Assembly: GCA_003021685.1 (NCBI GenBank) | Contig: PXRO01000023.1 | Coordinates: 1-46,793 of the forward strand | Source of the DNA: Halobacteriales archaeon QS_4_62_28 | Lineage (GTDB): Archaea > Halobacteriota > Halobacteria > Halobacteriales > Haloarculaceae | Length of the DNA: 46,793 nt | Direction: 5' to 3' | Shown: positions 1 to 8,503 of the stretch, in pieces | Position numbering within the stretch: the stretch's first letter is position 1 | Layout: every line of letters begins with the position of its first letter | Notes under the pieces: model-generated | What the model was told of the DNA's origin: nothing | Databases searched by the model: none | What the model saw: the letters and a program-made list of their open reading frames with translations, nothing else | Translations under genes and position numbers: made by a program

Positions 1-251
1 AGGAACACGTCCACTCCCACGATTGGCAGGCGTCCATCTCGATTCCGATGACCCGCTGGACCGAGCGAGAGTACCGGACGGCCTTTCGGGACGCCGGGTT
101 TGCCGTCGCCGCCCAAGACCGGATTCCCGACACCGAGACGGAAATTCCACCCGCCGACGCGTTCCCGACCGAGGAGTGGGAAACGCGCGAGGCGATGGTC
201 GAACGCTACCGGGAGTTCGGGACGCTCCTGACAGTCGGCGTTCGATTGTAG
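1..251 (+). CDS. C-terminal fragment of a probable SAM-dependent methyltransferase (runs off the left edge)
   Basis: An open frame enters from the window edge (first full codon at position 3) and stops at TAG 249-251. About 82 residues are visible. The stretch MTRWTEREYRTAFRDAGF followed by an acidic linker and a final strand, TLLTVGVRL, resembles the end of class I methyltransferases, where a helix, a 'GF' turn and a late beta strand close the Rossmann-like fold. The SAM-binding motifs would lie outside the window, so this assignment rests only on the C-terminal pattern. An internal ATG at 48 is available, but the frame is open upstream of it, so the gene most likely starts before the window. 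Confidence 0.5.
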   Translation, partial: EHVHSHDWQASISIPMTRWTEREYRTAFRDAGFAVAAQDRIPDTETEIPPADAFPTEEWETREAMVERYREFGTLLTVGVRL

Positions 252-382
252 TAAAATGGTGTCATAGAACGTTTCCTACTGTGTCTATTTCATCCAACTC
301 GATAGTGAACACACTGATAAATAGGTGTGCGTAGTTATCAGGCGGGATCTGTCTTACTTCGCTGTCTGTATCTGATGCTCGT

Positions 383-1180
383 CTACATTCGCCGTAGATA
401 CGTCTGTAGTTCCGCGTACGCAGCGTCGTATTCGTCCTGAAACACGTAGTGTCCAGCGTCCGGGATATGTACCAATCGGCCATCGGGAAGTGAGTCTGCA
501 ACATTGAGGTCCATAACTCGTCTCTCAATATCGGCATCGTGGCGGAGTATCAGTGTCTGACAAGCTATATCAGAAAATACGTCGGCAAGTGCTGATGGGT
601 ATCCATTTCGAGCGATTTCGGCGGCTTCTGGACGCAGATTAAGAGAAGCGGTTGCCAGCCGTTGCGCCTGATCTGGCTTAAAATCTCGGTATTCTGCTTC
701 GATGATCTCCTGGATACTGAGATCGGACATTTCCTCGATTTGCTCCCGAACAGACTCGACACGCTCGTCAGGGTCATCTTCAGGAATAGCATGTACCCCA
801 ACGGGGTCCTCAAGTACCACTCCCCAGGCGAGATTCTGATGTCTCGCGGCTGCCCGTGCGACCGTGGCAGCTCCCATCGAGTGGCCAAGCAAGATTGGAT
901 CATCGAGTTCGAAATCCCGCAGAACTGCTTTGAGATCTGCAATTCGATCATCGAGACCGTATCCGGTCTTTGGAGCATCCGACCGTCCGTGCCCACGGGC
1001 ATCGTACGCGACTATTTCATAGTCCTCAGCAAGGTCCTCGACGAGTGGAACCCACCGGAGTGAACTATCGGACCAGGCGTGAGCCAGCAGTATCGATGGT
1101 CCGGTACCAGTACGGTAACACTGGAGATCGGCATCTCTTGAGTGAACCGTGTATCTGTCCCAACTATCCGGCGGGTCCAT
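383..1180 (-). CDS. alpha/beta hydrolase, 265 aa
   Basis: This is a full-length alpha/beta-hydrolase-fold protein. The oxyanion-hole region is seen as LLAHAWSDSS (about residues 31-40), followed by VAYDARGHGRSDAP and the nucleophile elbow GHSMGAA (serine near residue 100). The catalytic acid is probably in the LILRHDADIE stretch and the histidine in IPDAGHYVFQDE near the end. The HAW in place of the usual HG at the oxyanion hole is slightly atypical. Substrate cannot be deduced; such enzymes act on esters, haloalkanes or C-C bonds. The gene stands alone and converges with the methyltransferase fragment at 251, across a 131 bp gap in which I see no clear signal. Codon use looks less GC-biased than in the genes around alaS, so recent acquisition is possible. 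Confidence 0.85.
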   Translation of the reverse strand: MDPPDSWDRYTVHSRDADLQCYRTGTGPSILLAHAWSDSSLRWVPLVEDLAEDYEIVAYDARGHGRSDAPKTGYGLDDRIADLKAVLRDFELDDPILLGHSMGAATVARAAARHQNLAWGVVLEDPVGVHAIPEDDPDERVESVREQIEEMSDLSIQEIIEAEYRDFKPDQAQRLATASLNLRPEAAEIARNGYPSALADVFSDIACQTLILRHDADIERRVMDLNVADSLPDGRLVHIPDAGHYVFQDEYDAAYAELQTYLRRM

Positions 1181-1372
1181 CGGTACGAGTGATAGAAACT
1201 GATTTTGATAAATGTGTTGGAGATACGGGAAGATATGTCGTTGAATACATACTCTGTACTTATTGTTCGCCCGGGGTAGTTACAGAAGGTGTGCGAACCG
1301 TTCTCTGACACCCTCTATAGTAACGCAAAAATGGCGGCGGAGACGCGGCCGTCACCGTGCACAGGCCGGGGC

Positions 1373-2359
1373 CTACGACTCCGGTGACTTTGTCGGCGTT
1401 TCGTCTCCGGATGTTCCGGTGGGTGTTTCTTCGCCTGGCGTTCCGGTGGGCGTTTCTTCGCCCGGCGTTCCGGTGGGTGTTTCTTCGCCTGGCGTTCCGG
1501 TTGGCGTTTCTTCTGGCGGTTCCGGTTCTGGCACTTCGAGTGTGAGGTCGGCCCACGCGATCTCGCCCGCCTCGACGATGTTGGCGGGGTCGAGTTCCGG
1601 CGCGTTCAGGACCGCCTGGGCGTTTGGCGGCCCCTCACTGAGCGGTTCGACGCTGAACGCCTCGTCCTCGATGCTGTCTTCTTCGGGGTCGAACACGACC
1701 ACTCGCATCACCATCCCGAAGAAGTAGTGGGGGAGACAGAGGATGTCGTACACGCCTGGCGTGGCAAACTGGTAGAGCCACGACTCACCGTCGACAATCG
1801 GCGGCGAGGTGAATCCCGGTGATTCTTCGGGAACCCGCGTCGGAACGGCCAGTTGCGGGTTGGCGTACTTCTCGTCGAAGGCCGTAATGGTGTGCTCGCC
1901 GACGACACTCGGGAAGTGGACGACCTGGTCCGGCGTGACCTGTAGTCCGACCGGATCATAGATGAACTCGACCGGAAACTCCCCGCCCTCCGGACTGGGT
2001 TGCAGGGGGAATCCTTCGTGCGCACCGTCTTCGCCCTCTAATTGGTTTGACTCGACGACAGTGTCGATGTCTACACTGCCTGTCTCGTCCGCTGCGAGGG
2101 GATAGCCGAACGTAGGATCGATCAGGTCGTTGACGAACGCGCTGTCGTCGGCGGTTTCTGTCGCTGTTTCTGTTTCGGTTCCAGTTTCTGTCTGTGTCTC
2201 CGTTCCAGTCTCCTCGTCGTCTTCCTGCCCTGTCCCGACCATACTCATCCCGCCGAGGGCGGCGATACTGGTACCGGCCCCGGTGATTTTCAGTACGTTG
2301 CGCCGCGACCAGTCTAAACCGTCTCCGTCGTTATCTTGTGTATTGTTGTCTTGTGCCAT
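1373..2359 (-). CDS. Tat-exported cupredoxin (halocyanin/plastocyanin-like) with Thr/Pro-rich tail, 328 aa
   Basis: The N-terminus has a twin-arginine signal (SRRNVLKITGAG, then a hydrophobic stretch), so the protein is predicted to be exported folded by Tat. A Thr/Glu-rich linker (about residues 50-72) follows. The cupredoxin domain has the type 1 copper ligands: a histidine in GEHTITAF and the C-x-x-H-x-x-x-x-M cluster in CLPHYFFGMVM. It is therefore expected to be a small electron-carrier or copper protein on the outer face of the membrane. The tail consists of a nine-residue repeat, GEETPTGTP, likely an extended, possibly glycosylated stalk. There is no C-terminal membrane anchor, and a lipobox Cys is not evident. 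Upstream, 2360-2460 is AT-rich and probably holds the promoter. The gene is not in an operon with neighbours. Confidence 0.85.
   Translation of the reverse strand: MAQDNNTQDNDGDGLDWSRRNVLKITGAGTSIAALGGMSMVGTGQEDDEETGTETQTETGTETETATETADDSAFVNDLIDPTFGYPLAADETGSVDIDTVVESNQLEGEDGAHEGFPLQPSPEGGEFPVEFIYDPVGLQVTPDQVVHFPSVVGEHTITAFDEKYANPQLAVPTRVPEESPGFTSPPIVDGESWLYQFATPGVYDILCLPHYFFGMVMRVVVFDPEEDSIEDEAFSVEPLSEGPPNAQAVLNAPELDPANIVEAGEIAWADLTLEVPEPEPPEETPTGTPGEETPTGTPGEETPTGTPGEETPTGTSGDETPTKSPES
1397..1513 (-). repeat. 27-bp tandem repeat encoding the GEETPTGTP tail
   Basis: About four near-identical 27 bp units (consensus on the plus strand gcctggcgttccggtggg followed by tgtttcttc) encode the nine-residue repeats at the end of the cupredoxin. 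Units differ by single substitutions, and the last units have drifted (TGTSGDETPTKS). Copy number is likely to vary between strains through slippage or recombination. Confidence 0.85.
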
Positions 2360-2675
2360 GCACTACTGCGTTTGGCCTTACGATGTCAATGTAATAATGA
2401 TAGTATATCTGGTATGGTGGTCGTGCCGACAGTCGGTTCACAGGTAATATATACTATCTGTCACTTGCAGGGTATGAATGGTTACTCCCGGTGGAGGGGT
2501 CGACTACACTACGTCCGTGATTGGCGCTCTCAGACCATTCTACGTCGTCTGAAAGCCGCTATTACTAATATCTATCACTCATTTTTTGATGTTGAAGTAT
2601 TTATATGTCTGCTGAATAATCCCGTACGCACGCCGCTTGGTCACTCGTTCGAAGCCCGGCGCGCTTCGCACTCCC
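2360..2675. other. AT-rich intergenic stretch without a supported gene
   Basis: Between the cupredoxin start and the repeats upstream of rfcS I find no credible coding frame. The first 100 bp are AT-rich and should contain the cupredoxin promoter on the minus strand. The stretch 2560-2620 is also AT-rich, with a tttatatg TATA-like word near 2600 but no gene behind it. Confidence 0.5.
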
Positions 2676-2924
2676 CCGTTCACCACAATCGAGACTTCGC
2701 TCCGCTCAGTCTCGCGGCTCGCGGTTCACGGCTTTGCCGTTCACCAATTCGAGGCGCGGAGCGCCTCGTACTCACCGCTCGCAGTACCGAGAACTCCCTT
2801 CGGTCGTTCTCACAGTTCACGGGTCGTTCCTCCCCGTTCACCACAATCGAGACTTCACTCCGCTCAGTCTCGCGGCTCGCGGTTGTACCGCTCGCAGTAC
2901 CGAGAACTCCCTTCGGTCGTTCTC
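2676..2924. repeat. Duplicated A-B intergenic repeat upstream of rfcS
   Basis: Two modules occur twice in the same order. Module A (about 51 bp, beginning cccgttcaccacaatcgaga) is at 2676-2726 and 2833-2884. Module B (about 37 bp, beginning accgctcgcagtaccgagaa) is at about 2775-2811 and 2888-2924. Copies differ at one or a few positions. The frame is open through this region in line with rfcS, but its translation is low-complexity (Ser/Arg/Pro) and repeats itself, so I treat it as non-coding. It may be a decayed mobile or recombination-expanded sequence. Confidence 0.75.
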
Positions 2925-2930
2925 GCACTC

Positions 2931-2936
2931 TTTAAG
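2931..2936 (+). promoter_or_regulatory. Probable TATA box of rfcS
   Basis: The word tttaag lies 24-30 bp before the rfcS ATG at 2961, the spacing expected for a leaderless haloarchaeal transcript whose 5' end is at or next to the start codon. No Shine-Dalgarno sequence precedes the ATG, which fits leaderless translation. Confidence 0.55.
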
Positions 2937-2960
2937 ACCGCCCCCACCCACCCTCTATTC

Positions 2961-3929
2961 ATGAGCGAGGCCGAGCGCGCGGGTCGGGAGGAGGTCTGGA
3001 TCGAGAAATATCGCCCGCAGACACTCAGCGAGGTGGTCGGCCACGAGACCATCGTCGAGCGCCTGCAAAGCTACGTCGACAGAAACGATCTGAGCCATAT
3101 GCTGTTTTCAGGACCCGCAGGCACGGGAAAAACCACGAGCGCCACGGCCATCGCCCGCGAACTGTACGGCGAGGACTGGCAAGAACATTTCCTCGAACTG
3201 AATGCCTCGGACGAACGGGGTATCGACGTGGTCAGAGACCGAATCAAGAGCTTCGCCCGCACCTCCTTTGGCGGCGTCGACTACCGGATCATTTTCCTCG
3301 ACGAGGCCGACGCGCTGACGTCCGAGGCGCAGGCGGCACTCCGCCGGACGATGGAGCAGTTCTCGAACAACGTTCGGTTCATCCTCTCGTGTAACTACTC
3401 CAGCCAGATCATCGACCCCATCCAGTCGCGGTGTGCCGTGTTTCGCTTCTCGCCACTCGGCGACGAAGCCGTCGAGGCGGAGATTCGCCACATCGCCAGC
3501 GAGGAGAGCATCGAACTCACCGAGGACGGCGTCGACGCACTCGTCTACGCCGCTGGCGGCGACATGCGCAAGGCGATCAACGGCCTGCAAGCGGCCTCTG
3601 TCTCGGGGGACGTGGTCGACGAGGAAGCGGTCTTCGCCATCACCTCGACAGCCCGCCCCGAGGTCATACACGGGATGGTCCAGAACGCACTGGACGGCGA
3701 CTTCACCGCCGCGCGCGCCCAACTGGACGAACTCATCACCGAAGAGGGAATCGCTGGCGGCGACATCATCGATCAGCTACACCGCTCTATCTGGGAGTTC
3801 GACGTGGCAGACGAAGAGGCCGTTCGCATCCTCGACCGGGTCGGCGAGACCGACTACCGCATCACCGAGGGCGCGAACGAGCGGATTCAGTTGGAGGCGA
3901 TGCTGGCGTCGCTGAGCCTCGACGAGTAA
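2961..3929 (+). CDS. rfcS: Replication factor C small subunit (clamp loader), 322 aa
   Basis: This is an AAA+ clamp-loader subunit that, with RfcL, opens and loads the PCNA ring onto primed DNA. The protein starts [19 protein letters not shown]. It has the RFC-box motif [10 protein letters not shown], Walker [10 protein letters not shown] (about residues 51-59), Walker B IIFLDEAD, the trans-acting arginine finger SRC motif (QSRCAVFRF), and a C-terminal collar domain ending in [14 protein letters not shown]. The length of 322 residues matches other archaeal RfcS proteins. No intein is present, although haloarchaeal RfcS genes often carry them. I chose the ATG at 2961 because the upstream open frame is the repeat region, and because a TATA-like word sits at the right distance. 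Confidence 0.97.
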   Translation: MSEAERAGREEVWIEKYRPQTLSEVVGHETIVERLQSYVDRNDLSHMLFSGPAGTGKTTSATAIARELYGEDWQEHFLELNASDERGIDVVRDRIKSFARTSFGGVDYRIIFLDEADALTSEAQAALRRTMEQFSNNVRFILSCNYSSQIIDPIQSRCAVFRFSPLGDEAVEAEIRHIASEESIELTEDGVDALVYAAGGDMRKAINGLQAASVSGDVVDEEAVFAITSTARPEVIHGMVQNALDGDFTAARAQLDELITEEGIAGGDIIDQLHRSIWEFDVADEEAVRILDRVGETDYRITEGANERIQLEAMLASLSLDE

Positions 3930-3931
3930 CG

Positions 3932-4405
3932 CTACGCCTGGTTTTTCGCCACGGCGGCGACGAGCCCGAGCACCAGTCCGTACACGACGTGCCACAGCAG
4001 CGACGGCGGCGCGAAGTTCGGGAGCGGCGGCGAGGCCGGCGAACCCACGACGTCGAGCCAGACGGGCATCAGGAGTGCTGCGAGGCCAATCCATATCACG
4101 ACGCCCCACGCGACGCCGAGTCCGACGAGGCGGTTCGTCTCCCTGATCGACAGTGCCTGTGCGAGGCCGGCGAAGGCGACGCCCAGTACCGCGCCGTGCG
4201 AGACGTGGACGAACAGCCCGAGGCCGGGGTTCGCCGGCGGTGCGAGTCCGTACAGCGACGGAATTGCGACCGCAAGCACCGCGTCGTTCATTACGAGCAT
4301 CAATCCTCCCATCACGAGTGCGCCAGCGATGCCGCCGAGGACGCCGGCTTTCCAGTCGGTCGTCCCCGTCGCGGTTCGCTGTGCACTGACGTTTTCTGTT
4401 GACAT
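3932..4405 (-). CDS. Four-helix membrane protein, unknown function, 157 aa
   Basis: From the ATG at 4405 (MSTENVSAQR) the protein has a short soluble start and about four hydrophobic segments: AGVLGGIAGALVMGGLML, FVHVSHGAVLGVAFAGLA, LVGLGVAWGVVIWIGLAAL and LLWHVVYGLVLGLVAAVA. Conserved-looking histidines occur inside helices two and four (FVHVSHG, LLWHVVYG), a pattern seen in several uncharacterised haloarchaeal membrane families (DUF6789-like); this is only a resemblance. The frame continues upstream to a TTG at 4573, but that extension is basic and cysteine-rich, unlike the rest, so it is rejected. The gene converges with rfcS, the two stops being 2 bp apart. Confidence 0.75.
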   Translation of the reverse strand: MSTENVSAQRTATGTTDWKAGVLGGIAGALVMGGLMLVMNDAVLAVAIPSLYGLAPPANPGLGLFVHVSHGAVLGVAFAGLAQALSIRETNRLVGLGVAWGVVIWIGLAALLMPVWLDVVGSPASPPLPNFAPPSLLWHVVYGLVLGLVAAVAKNQA

Positions 4406-4580
4406 GCAGTCGAAGGATTGGGAGTCGACAAGATATGCGTGCGGCGCTCGTGACTCACTGACACACGAGAGGGGAACAGTTATATCCTGAGGCCGAACCA
4501 GCGGACAGCACCTTCGAACAGATCTTTCCGAGACGGGCCTTCGGAACTGTTTTACCCGCTGGTTGGCCAACAATAGCTCA

Positions 4581-7355
4581 ATGAGCGACCTCGCCGACGA
4601 ATACCGACTCGACTACTTCGAGGAGGAGGGGTTCCAGCGTCTGGAGTGTGACTCCTGTGGTGATCTGTTCTGGACGCGCGATGCTTCCCGCGACACCTGC
4701 GGTGAGCCGCCGTGTGCGGAGTACGGGTTCATCGACGACCCGGGCTTCGAGGAGACCCTCTCGCTCGAAGAGATGCGCGAGACGTTCCTCTCGTTTTTCG
4801 AGGGACGGGACCACGGCCGGATCGATCCGTATCCGGTCGCCGCCAATCGCTGGCGTGACGACGTGTTGCTGACACAGGCATCGATCTACGACTTCCAGCC
4901 CCACGTCACCTCGGGCGAGTCCCCGCCGCCGTCGAACCCGCTCGTGGTCTCCCAGCCCTGCATCCGGATGCAGGACATCGACAACGTCGGCAAGACGGGC
5001 CGGCACACGATGGCCTTCGAGATGGGCGGCCATCACGCCTTTAACGCCGACGAGGGATCGGAGTACGCCTACGAGGGCAAGGTCTACTGGAAAGAGGAGT
5101 GTGTCGAGTACTGCGAGGACTTTTTTGCGTCGCTGGGCATCGATCTGGAGGAGGTCACGTTCATCGAGGACCCGTGGGTCGGCGGTGGCAACGCCGGCCC
5201 GGCCTTCGAGGTCATCTACCGCGGGCTCGAATTGGCGACGCTCGTGTTCATGTGTTTCGAGCAGGACCCCGACGGCGACTACGAGATGAAAGACGGGAAC
5301 ACCTACTCCCGGATGGACCGTCAGGTCATCGACACCGGCTACGGCATCGAGCGCTGGACCTGGATGAGCCAGGGGACGCCAACGGTGTACGAGGCCATCT
5401 ACCCCGACATGATCGACTTTCTCAGATCGAACGCCGGCCTCGATTACGACGACGAGGAAGACGACATCGTCCACCGCGCGGCCACACTCGCCGGCCACAT
5501 GGACATCGACGAGGCCGAGGACATCGAGGCTGCACGCGACAACATGGCCGACCAGCTGGGCGTCTCGACGACTCGACTCGTCGAGTTGATGGAACCGCTG
5601 GAGCACATCTACGCCATCGCCGACCACTGCCGGACGCTCGCGTACATGCTCGGCGACGGCATCGTGCCCTCGAACGTCGGCACGGGCTATCTCGCCCGGA
5701 TGGTCCTCCGGCGCACGAAGCGCCTCGTGGATACGGTCGGCGTCGATGCGCCACTGGACGAACTCGTCGACATGCAGGCCGACCGCCTGGGCTACACCAA
5801 CCGGGACACGATCCGTGACGTCGTCCGCACCGAGGTCGAGAAGTACCGCGAAACCCTCGACCGCGGGGGCCGGAAAGTGCGCCAGCTCGCTGACGACTAC
5901 GCACAGACGGGCGAGCCGATTCCGGTCCGTGAGCTGATCGAACTGTACGACTCCCATGGCATCCAGCCCGACATGGTCGAGGAAATCGCCGCCGAGAAGG
6001 GCGTCGACGTGGACGTTCCCGACGACTTCTATGGCCTCGTCGCCGAGCGCCACGGCGGCGGCCAGGCCTTCGAGGACGACGACGAGATACCCTACGAGGA
6101 CCGCCTCGCGGAACTACCAAACACCGACCGACTCTACTACGAGGACCAGCAGCGCGTGGAGTTCGAGGCAGTCGTCCTGGATGTGTTCGAGCGCGAGAAC
6201 GGGGACTTCGACGTGGTGCTGGACCAGACGATGTTCTACCCCGAGGGCGGTGGCCAGCCCCCGGACCACGGGACGATTTCGACTGACGACGTCACCGGCA
6301 ATATCACCGACGTGCAGATCCACGACGGCGTCATCCTCCACACTTGCGACGCCGATCCGGGGACCGGCGAGTTCGTGCGCGGGCAGGTCGACGCCGCCCG
6401 CCGTCGTCGCCTGATGCGCCACCACACCGCGACCCACGTCGTTATCCACAGCGCCCGCCAGGTACTGGGCGAGCACGTCCGACAGGCCGGCGCGCAGAAA
6501 GGCGTCGACTCCTCGCGGATCGACATCAGCCACTACGAGTCGATCACGCGCGAGCAGGTCAAGGCAATCGAGCGCCGCGCCAACGAGATCGTGACGAACA
6601 ACGTTCCGGTCACACAGGAGTGGCCCGACCGCCACGAGGCAGAGGCCCGGCACGGCTTCGACCTCTACCAGGGCGGGATTCCGACGGGCGAGCAGATCCG
6701 CCTGATCCACGTCGCCGAGGACGTACAGGCCTGTGGCGGCACCCACGTCGCCCGGACCGGTGACATGGGGACGATCAAGTTACTGAACACCGAGCGTATC
6801 CAGGACGGCGTGATCCGGCTTACCTTCGCCGCCGGCGATGCCGCCATCGAGGCGACTCACGAGGTCGAGGACGCGTTGTACGAGACCGCTGCGGAACTCG
6901 ACGTGTCCCCGGCAGACGTACCCGAGACGGCCACTCGTTTCTTCGACGAGTGGAAGGCCCGCGGCAAGGAAATCGAGGACCTCAAGGAGCAACTCGCACA
7001 GGCCCGCGCCAGCGGTGGCGGGAACAGCGAGGAAGCCGAGGTGGCCGGCACGACCGCCGTCGTCCAGCGCATCGACGCCGACATGGCGGAACTCCGCGCG
7101 CAGGCCAACGCCATCGTCGAGCAGGGGTCGATTGCCGTCCTCGGGTCCGGCCAGGACGGTGCCCAGTTCGTCGTTGCCGTCCCCGACGAGACCGATGTCG
7201 ACGCTGGCGAAGTGGTCGGCGAACTCGCCAGTCGCGTCGGCGGTGGCGGCGGCGGGCCACCGGACTTCGCACAGGGTGGCGGGCCCGATACCGAGAAACT
7301 CGACGGGGTGCTCGCCGAGGCCCCCGACATCCTCCGCCGCGTGGCGAACGCGTAG
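4581..7355 (+). CDS. alaS: Alanyl-tRNA synthetase, archaeal type, 924 aa
   Basis: This class II synthetase attaches alanine to tRNA-Ala. The N-terminal archaeal-specific zinc site is visible (CDSCGDLFW...TCGEPPC, residues 20-43), followed by the catalytic core with motif 2 and 3 elements ([29 protein letters not shown]). The C-terminal half contains the editing domain with zinc ligands HHTATH (near residue 613) and CGGTH (near residue 718) that clears Ser- and Gly-tRNA-Ala. A coiled-coil ([20 protein letters not shown]) and a Gly-rich C-Ala domain ending [11 protein letters not shown] complete it. I chose the ATG at 4581; an in-frame alternative start 18 bp upstream at 4563 would add only a poor hexapeptide. 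It is a single gene followed by two palindromic elements. Confidence 0.97.
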   Translation: MSDLADEYRLDYFEEEGFQRLECDSCGDLFWTRDASRDTCGEPPCAEYGFIDDPGFEETLSLEEMRETFLSFFEGRDHGRIDPYPVAANRWRDDVLLTQASIYDFQPHVTSGESPPPSNPLVVSQPCIRMQDIDNVGKTGRHTMAFEMGGHHAFNADEGSEYAYEGKVYWKEECVEYCEDFFASLGIDLEEVTFIEDPWVGGGNAGPAFEVIYRGLELATLVFMCFEQDPDGDYEMKDGNTYSRMDRQVIDTGYGIERWTWMSQGTPTVYEAIYPDMIDFLRSNAGLDYDDEEDDIVHRAATLAGHMDIDEAEDIEAARDNMADQLGVSTTRLVELMEPLEHIYAIADHCRTLAYMLGDGIVPSNVGTGYLARMVLRRTKRLVDTVGVDAPLDELVDMQADRLGYTNRDTIRDVVRTEVEKYRETLDRGGRKVRQLADDYAQTGEPIPVRELIELYDSHGIQPDMVEEIAAEKGVDVDVPDDFYGLVAERHGGGQAFEDDDEIPYEDRLAELPNTDRLYYEDQQRVEFEAVVLDVFERENGDFDVVLDQTMFYPEGGGQPPDHGTISTDDVTGNITDVQIHDGVILHTCDADPGTGEFVRGQVDAARRRRLMRHHTATHVVIHSARQVLGEHVRQAGAQKGVDSSRIDISHYESITREQVKAIERRANEIVTNNVPVTQEWPDRHEAEARHGFDLYQGGIPTGEQIRLIHVAEDVQACGGTHVARTGDMGTIKLLNTERIQDGVIRLTFAAGDAAIEATHEVEDALYETAAELDVSPADVPETATRFFDEWKARGKEIEDLKEQLAQARASGGGNSEEAEVAGTTAVVQRIDADMAELRAQANAIVEQGSIAVLGSGQDGAQFVVAVPDETDVDAGEVVGELASRVGGGGGGPPDFAQGGGPDTEKLDGVLAEAPDILRRVANA

Positions 7356-7390
7356 GGAACACTGCGATACACTTCGCGACGCTGGCCCCG

Positions 7391-7470
7391 ATACTACCGG
7401 CTGTACGTCTGTAACGAATTTCGCGATCTCGGGGTCGCGAATACTGTGACACGGTGATAGCCGGCAGTAT
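7391..7470. repeat. 80-bp palindrome-bounded element, family 1 copy 1
   Basis: Imperfect terminal inverted repeats (left arm atactaccggctgta; right arm tagccggcagtat) enclose a central hairpin, ttcgcga-8 nt-tcgcgaa. The element has the same length, arms and core layout as the copy at 14499-14578, and its core and right arm match 42691-42758. It lies 36 bp after the alaS stop and is abutted by a second palindromic element. It has no coding capacity. Either a MITE or a 3'-end RNA element would fit. Confidence 0.8.
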
Positions 7471-7550
7471 GCCGGTGGACGTACCGTTCGATACGTCTCA
7501 GCCGCCACGGTCCCTGGGTTGAATGTGTCATTGCGCACGTCCACCGGTAT
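7469..7550. repeat. 82-bp palindrome-bounded element, family 2
   Basis: The arms atgccggtggacgt (7469-7482) and acgtccaccggtat (7537-7550) are inverted repeats with one mismatch, enclosing 54 bp. The left arm shares its first two bases with the end of the family 1 element, so the two are joined tail to head. Its size is that of the family 1 elements, but its sequence is different. Confidence 0.6.
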
Positions 7551-7594
7551 ATGTGCACCGAACTACTTTTATTCCGCCACGGAAAGAGTGAGTG

Positions 7595-8464
7595 ATGCCG
7601 TATTGCCTGGCGTGTGGGACGAAGACTGACTTCGAGGTGACGGACTGTCCGTCCTGTGGCGAGGCGATCAGCCAGCGGATCGACCTGCCCGCCGACGACG
7701 CACCAGCGACCGAGAGCGACTCGGTCGACGACCTGACAGTGGCCGGCGAGGAGACCGGCGAGACGGCGACGGACGCATCCGAAGTGGGTACAGAGCCAGA
7801 CGGCCCGTCACCGTTTTCGGACATGCTGGCGGTCGCTTTCGCGATCACGTATCCGGTGCGTGGGGGCTACAGTCCAGTCGTTATCGGCGGCGTCCTGCAG
7901 TTTTTCGCGACCGTGTTCCTGTTTCCCGCGCTCTTGACCGCCGGCTACGCGTTCCGTCTCGCCGGGGCCGCCGCACGCGGCCAGACGGAGCGGCCCGCCC
8001 TCGATAACTACGGCCAGTTGCTCGCTGACGGGCTGAAGACGCTTCTTGTGAGTGGGTTGTACGGGGTCGTCCTGCTCGTGGGTGGCCTCGTCGCGGCAGT
8101 CGCCAGCGTGGTCAACGAACCGGTCGGTCTCGCGGTCGGCATTCTGGTCGTCCCGATCAGCCTCTATCCAGTGCCGGCCTCGCTGGCAGTGTACGCCGCG
8201 ACCGACGACGCACAGGCGGCGTTCTCGCGCCGGTACACTGGTCGGCTCTGTGCGTCCCGAGCGTACCTGCAGACGTGGCTCCTGATGGTCGCCTGTCTCG
8301 TCGTCATCTCGATTGTGGGGGCCCTCTCTGTAATCACGATTGTCGGCCCATTCGTCGTCCAGGCCTGGGGAGTCTACGCACTGGGGGCGCTGTGGGGCTC
8401 TCACTATCGGTCGGCCGTCGCGGCCGGTACTGTCCCGCCCGCGTCCGACGATCCGGTCCCGTGA
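7595..8464 (+). CDS. DUF4013 membrane protein with N-terminal zinc ribbon, 289 aa
   Basis: The protein opens with a zinc ribbon, CLACG...CPSCG (residues 4-24), then an acidic Ser/Thr/Glu linker. A DUF4013-type membrane domain follows from about residue 75 (YPVRGGYSPVVIGGVLQF, the signature GYAFRLAGAAARG, and LADGLKTLLVSGLYG), with roughly five hydrophobic helices. The function of DUF4013 is unknown; these proteins are common in haloarchaea and occasional bacteria. I chose ATG 7595 over the GTG immediately before it. A TATA-like word, cttttatt, lies about 27 bp upstream, consistent with a leaderless transcript. It is followed after 39 bp by a hydrolase gene on the same strand and may be co-transcribed with it. 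Confidence 0.85.
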   Translation: MPYCLACGTKTDFEVTDCPSCGEAISQRIDLPADDAPATESDSVDDLTVAGEETGETATDASEVGTEPDGPSPFSDMLAVAFAITYPVRGGYSPVVIGGVLQFFATVFLFPALLTAGYAFRLAGAAARGQTERPALDNYGQLLADGLKTLLVSGLYGVVLLVGGLVAAVASVVNEPVGLAVGILVVPISLYPVPASLAVYAATDDAQAAFSRRYTGRLCASRAYLQTWLLMVACLVVISIVGALSVITIVGPFVVQAWGVYALGALWGSHYRSAVAAGTVPPASDDPVP

Positions 8465-8503
8465 ACCGAAGCAAAGAACCGCGTGCAGTGCCACTATTCA
8501 GGT

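Noticed and set aside
2637..2960. N-terminal extension of rfcS (frame open from 2637)
   Set aside because: The extension is Ser/Arg-rich, internally duplicated with the DNA repeats, unlike any RfcS protein, and a TATA-like word lies between it and the family start at 2961.
4578..6053. 491-codon open frame on the minus strand inside alaS
   Set aside because: It is the antisense shadow of a GC-rich gene; low-complexity Val/Asp/Arg content and no start signal or known domain.
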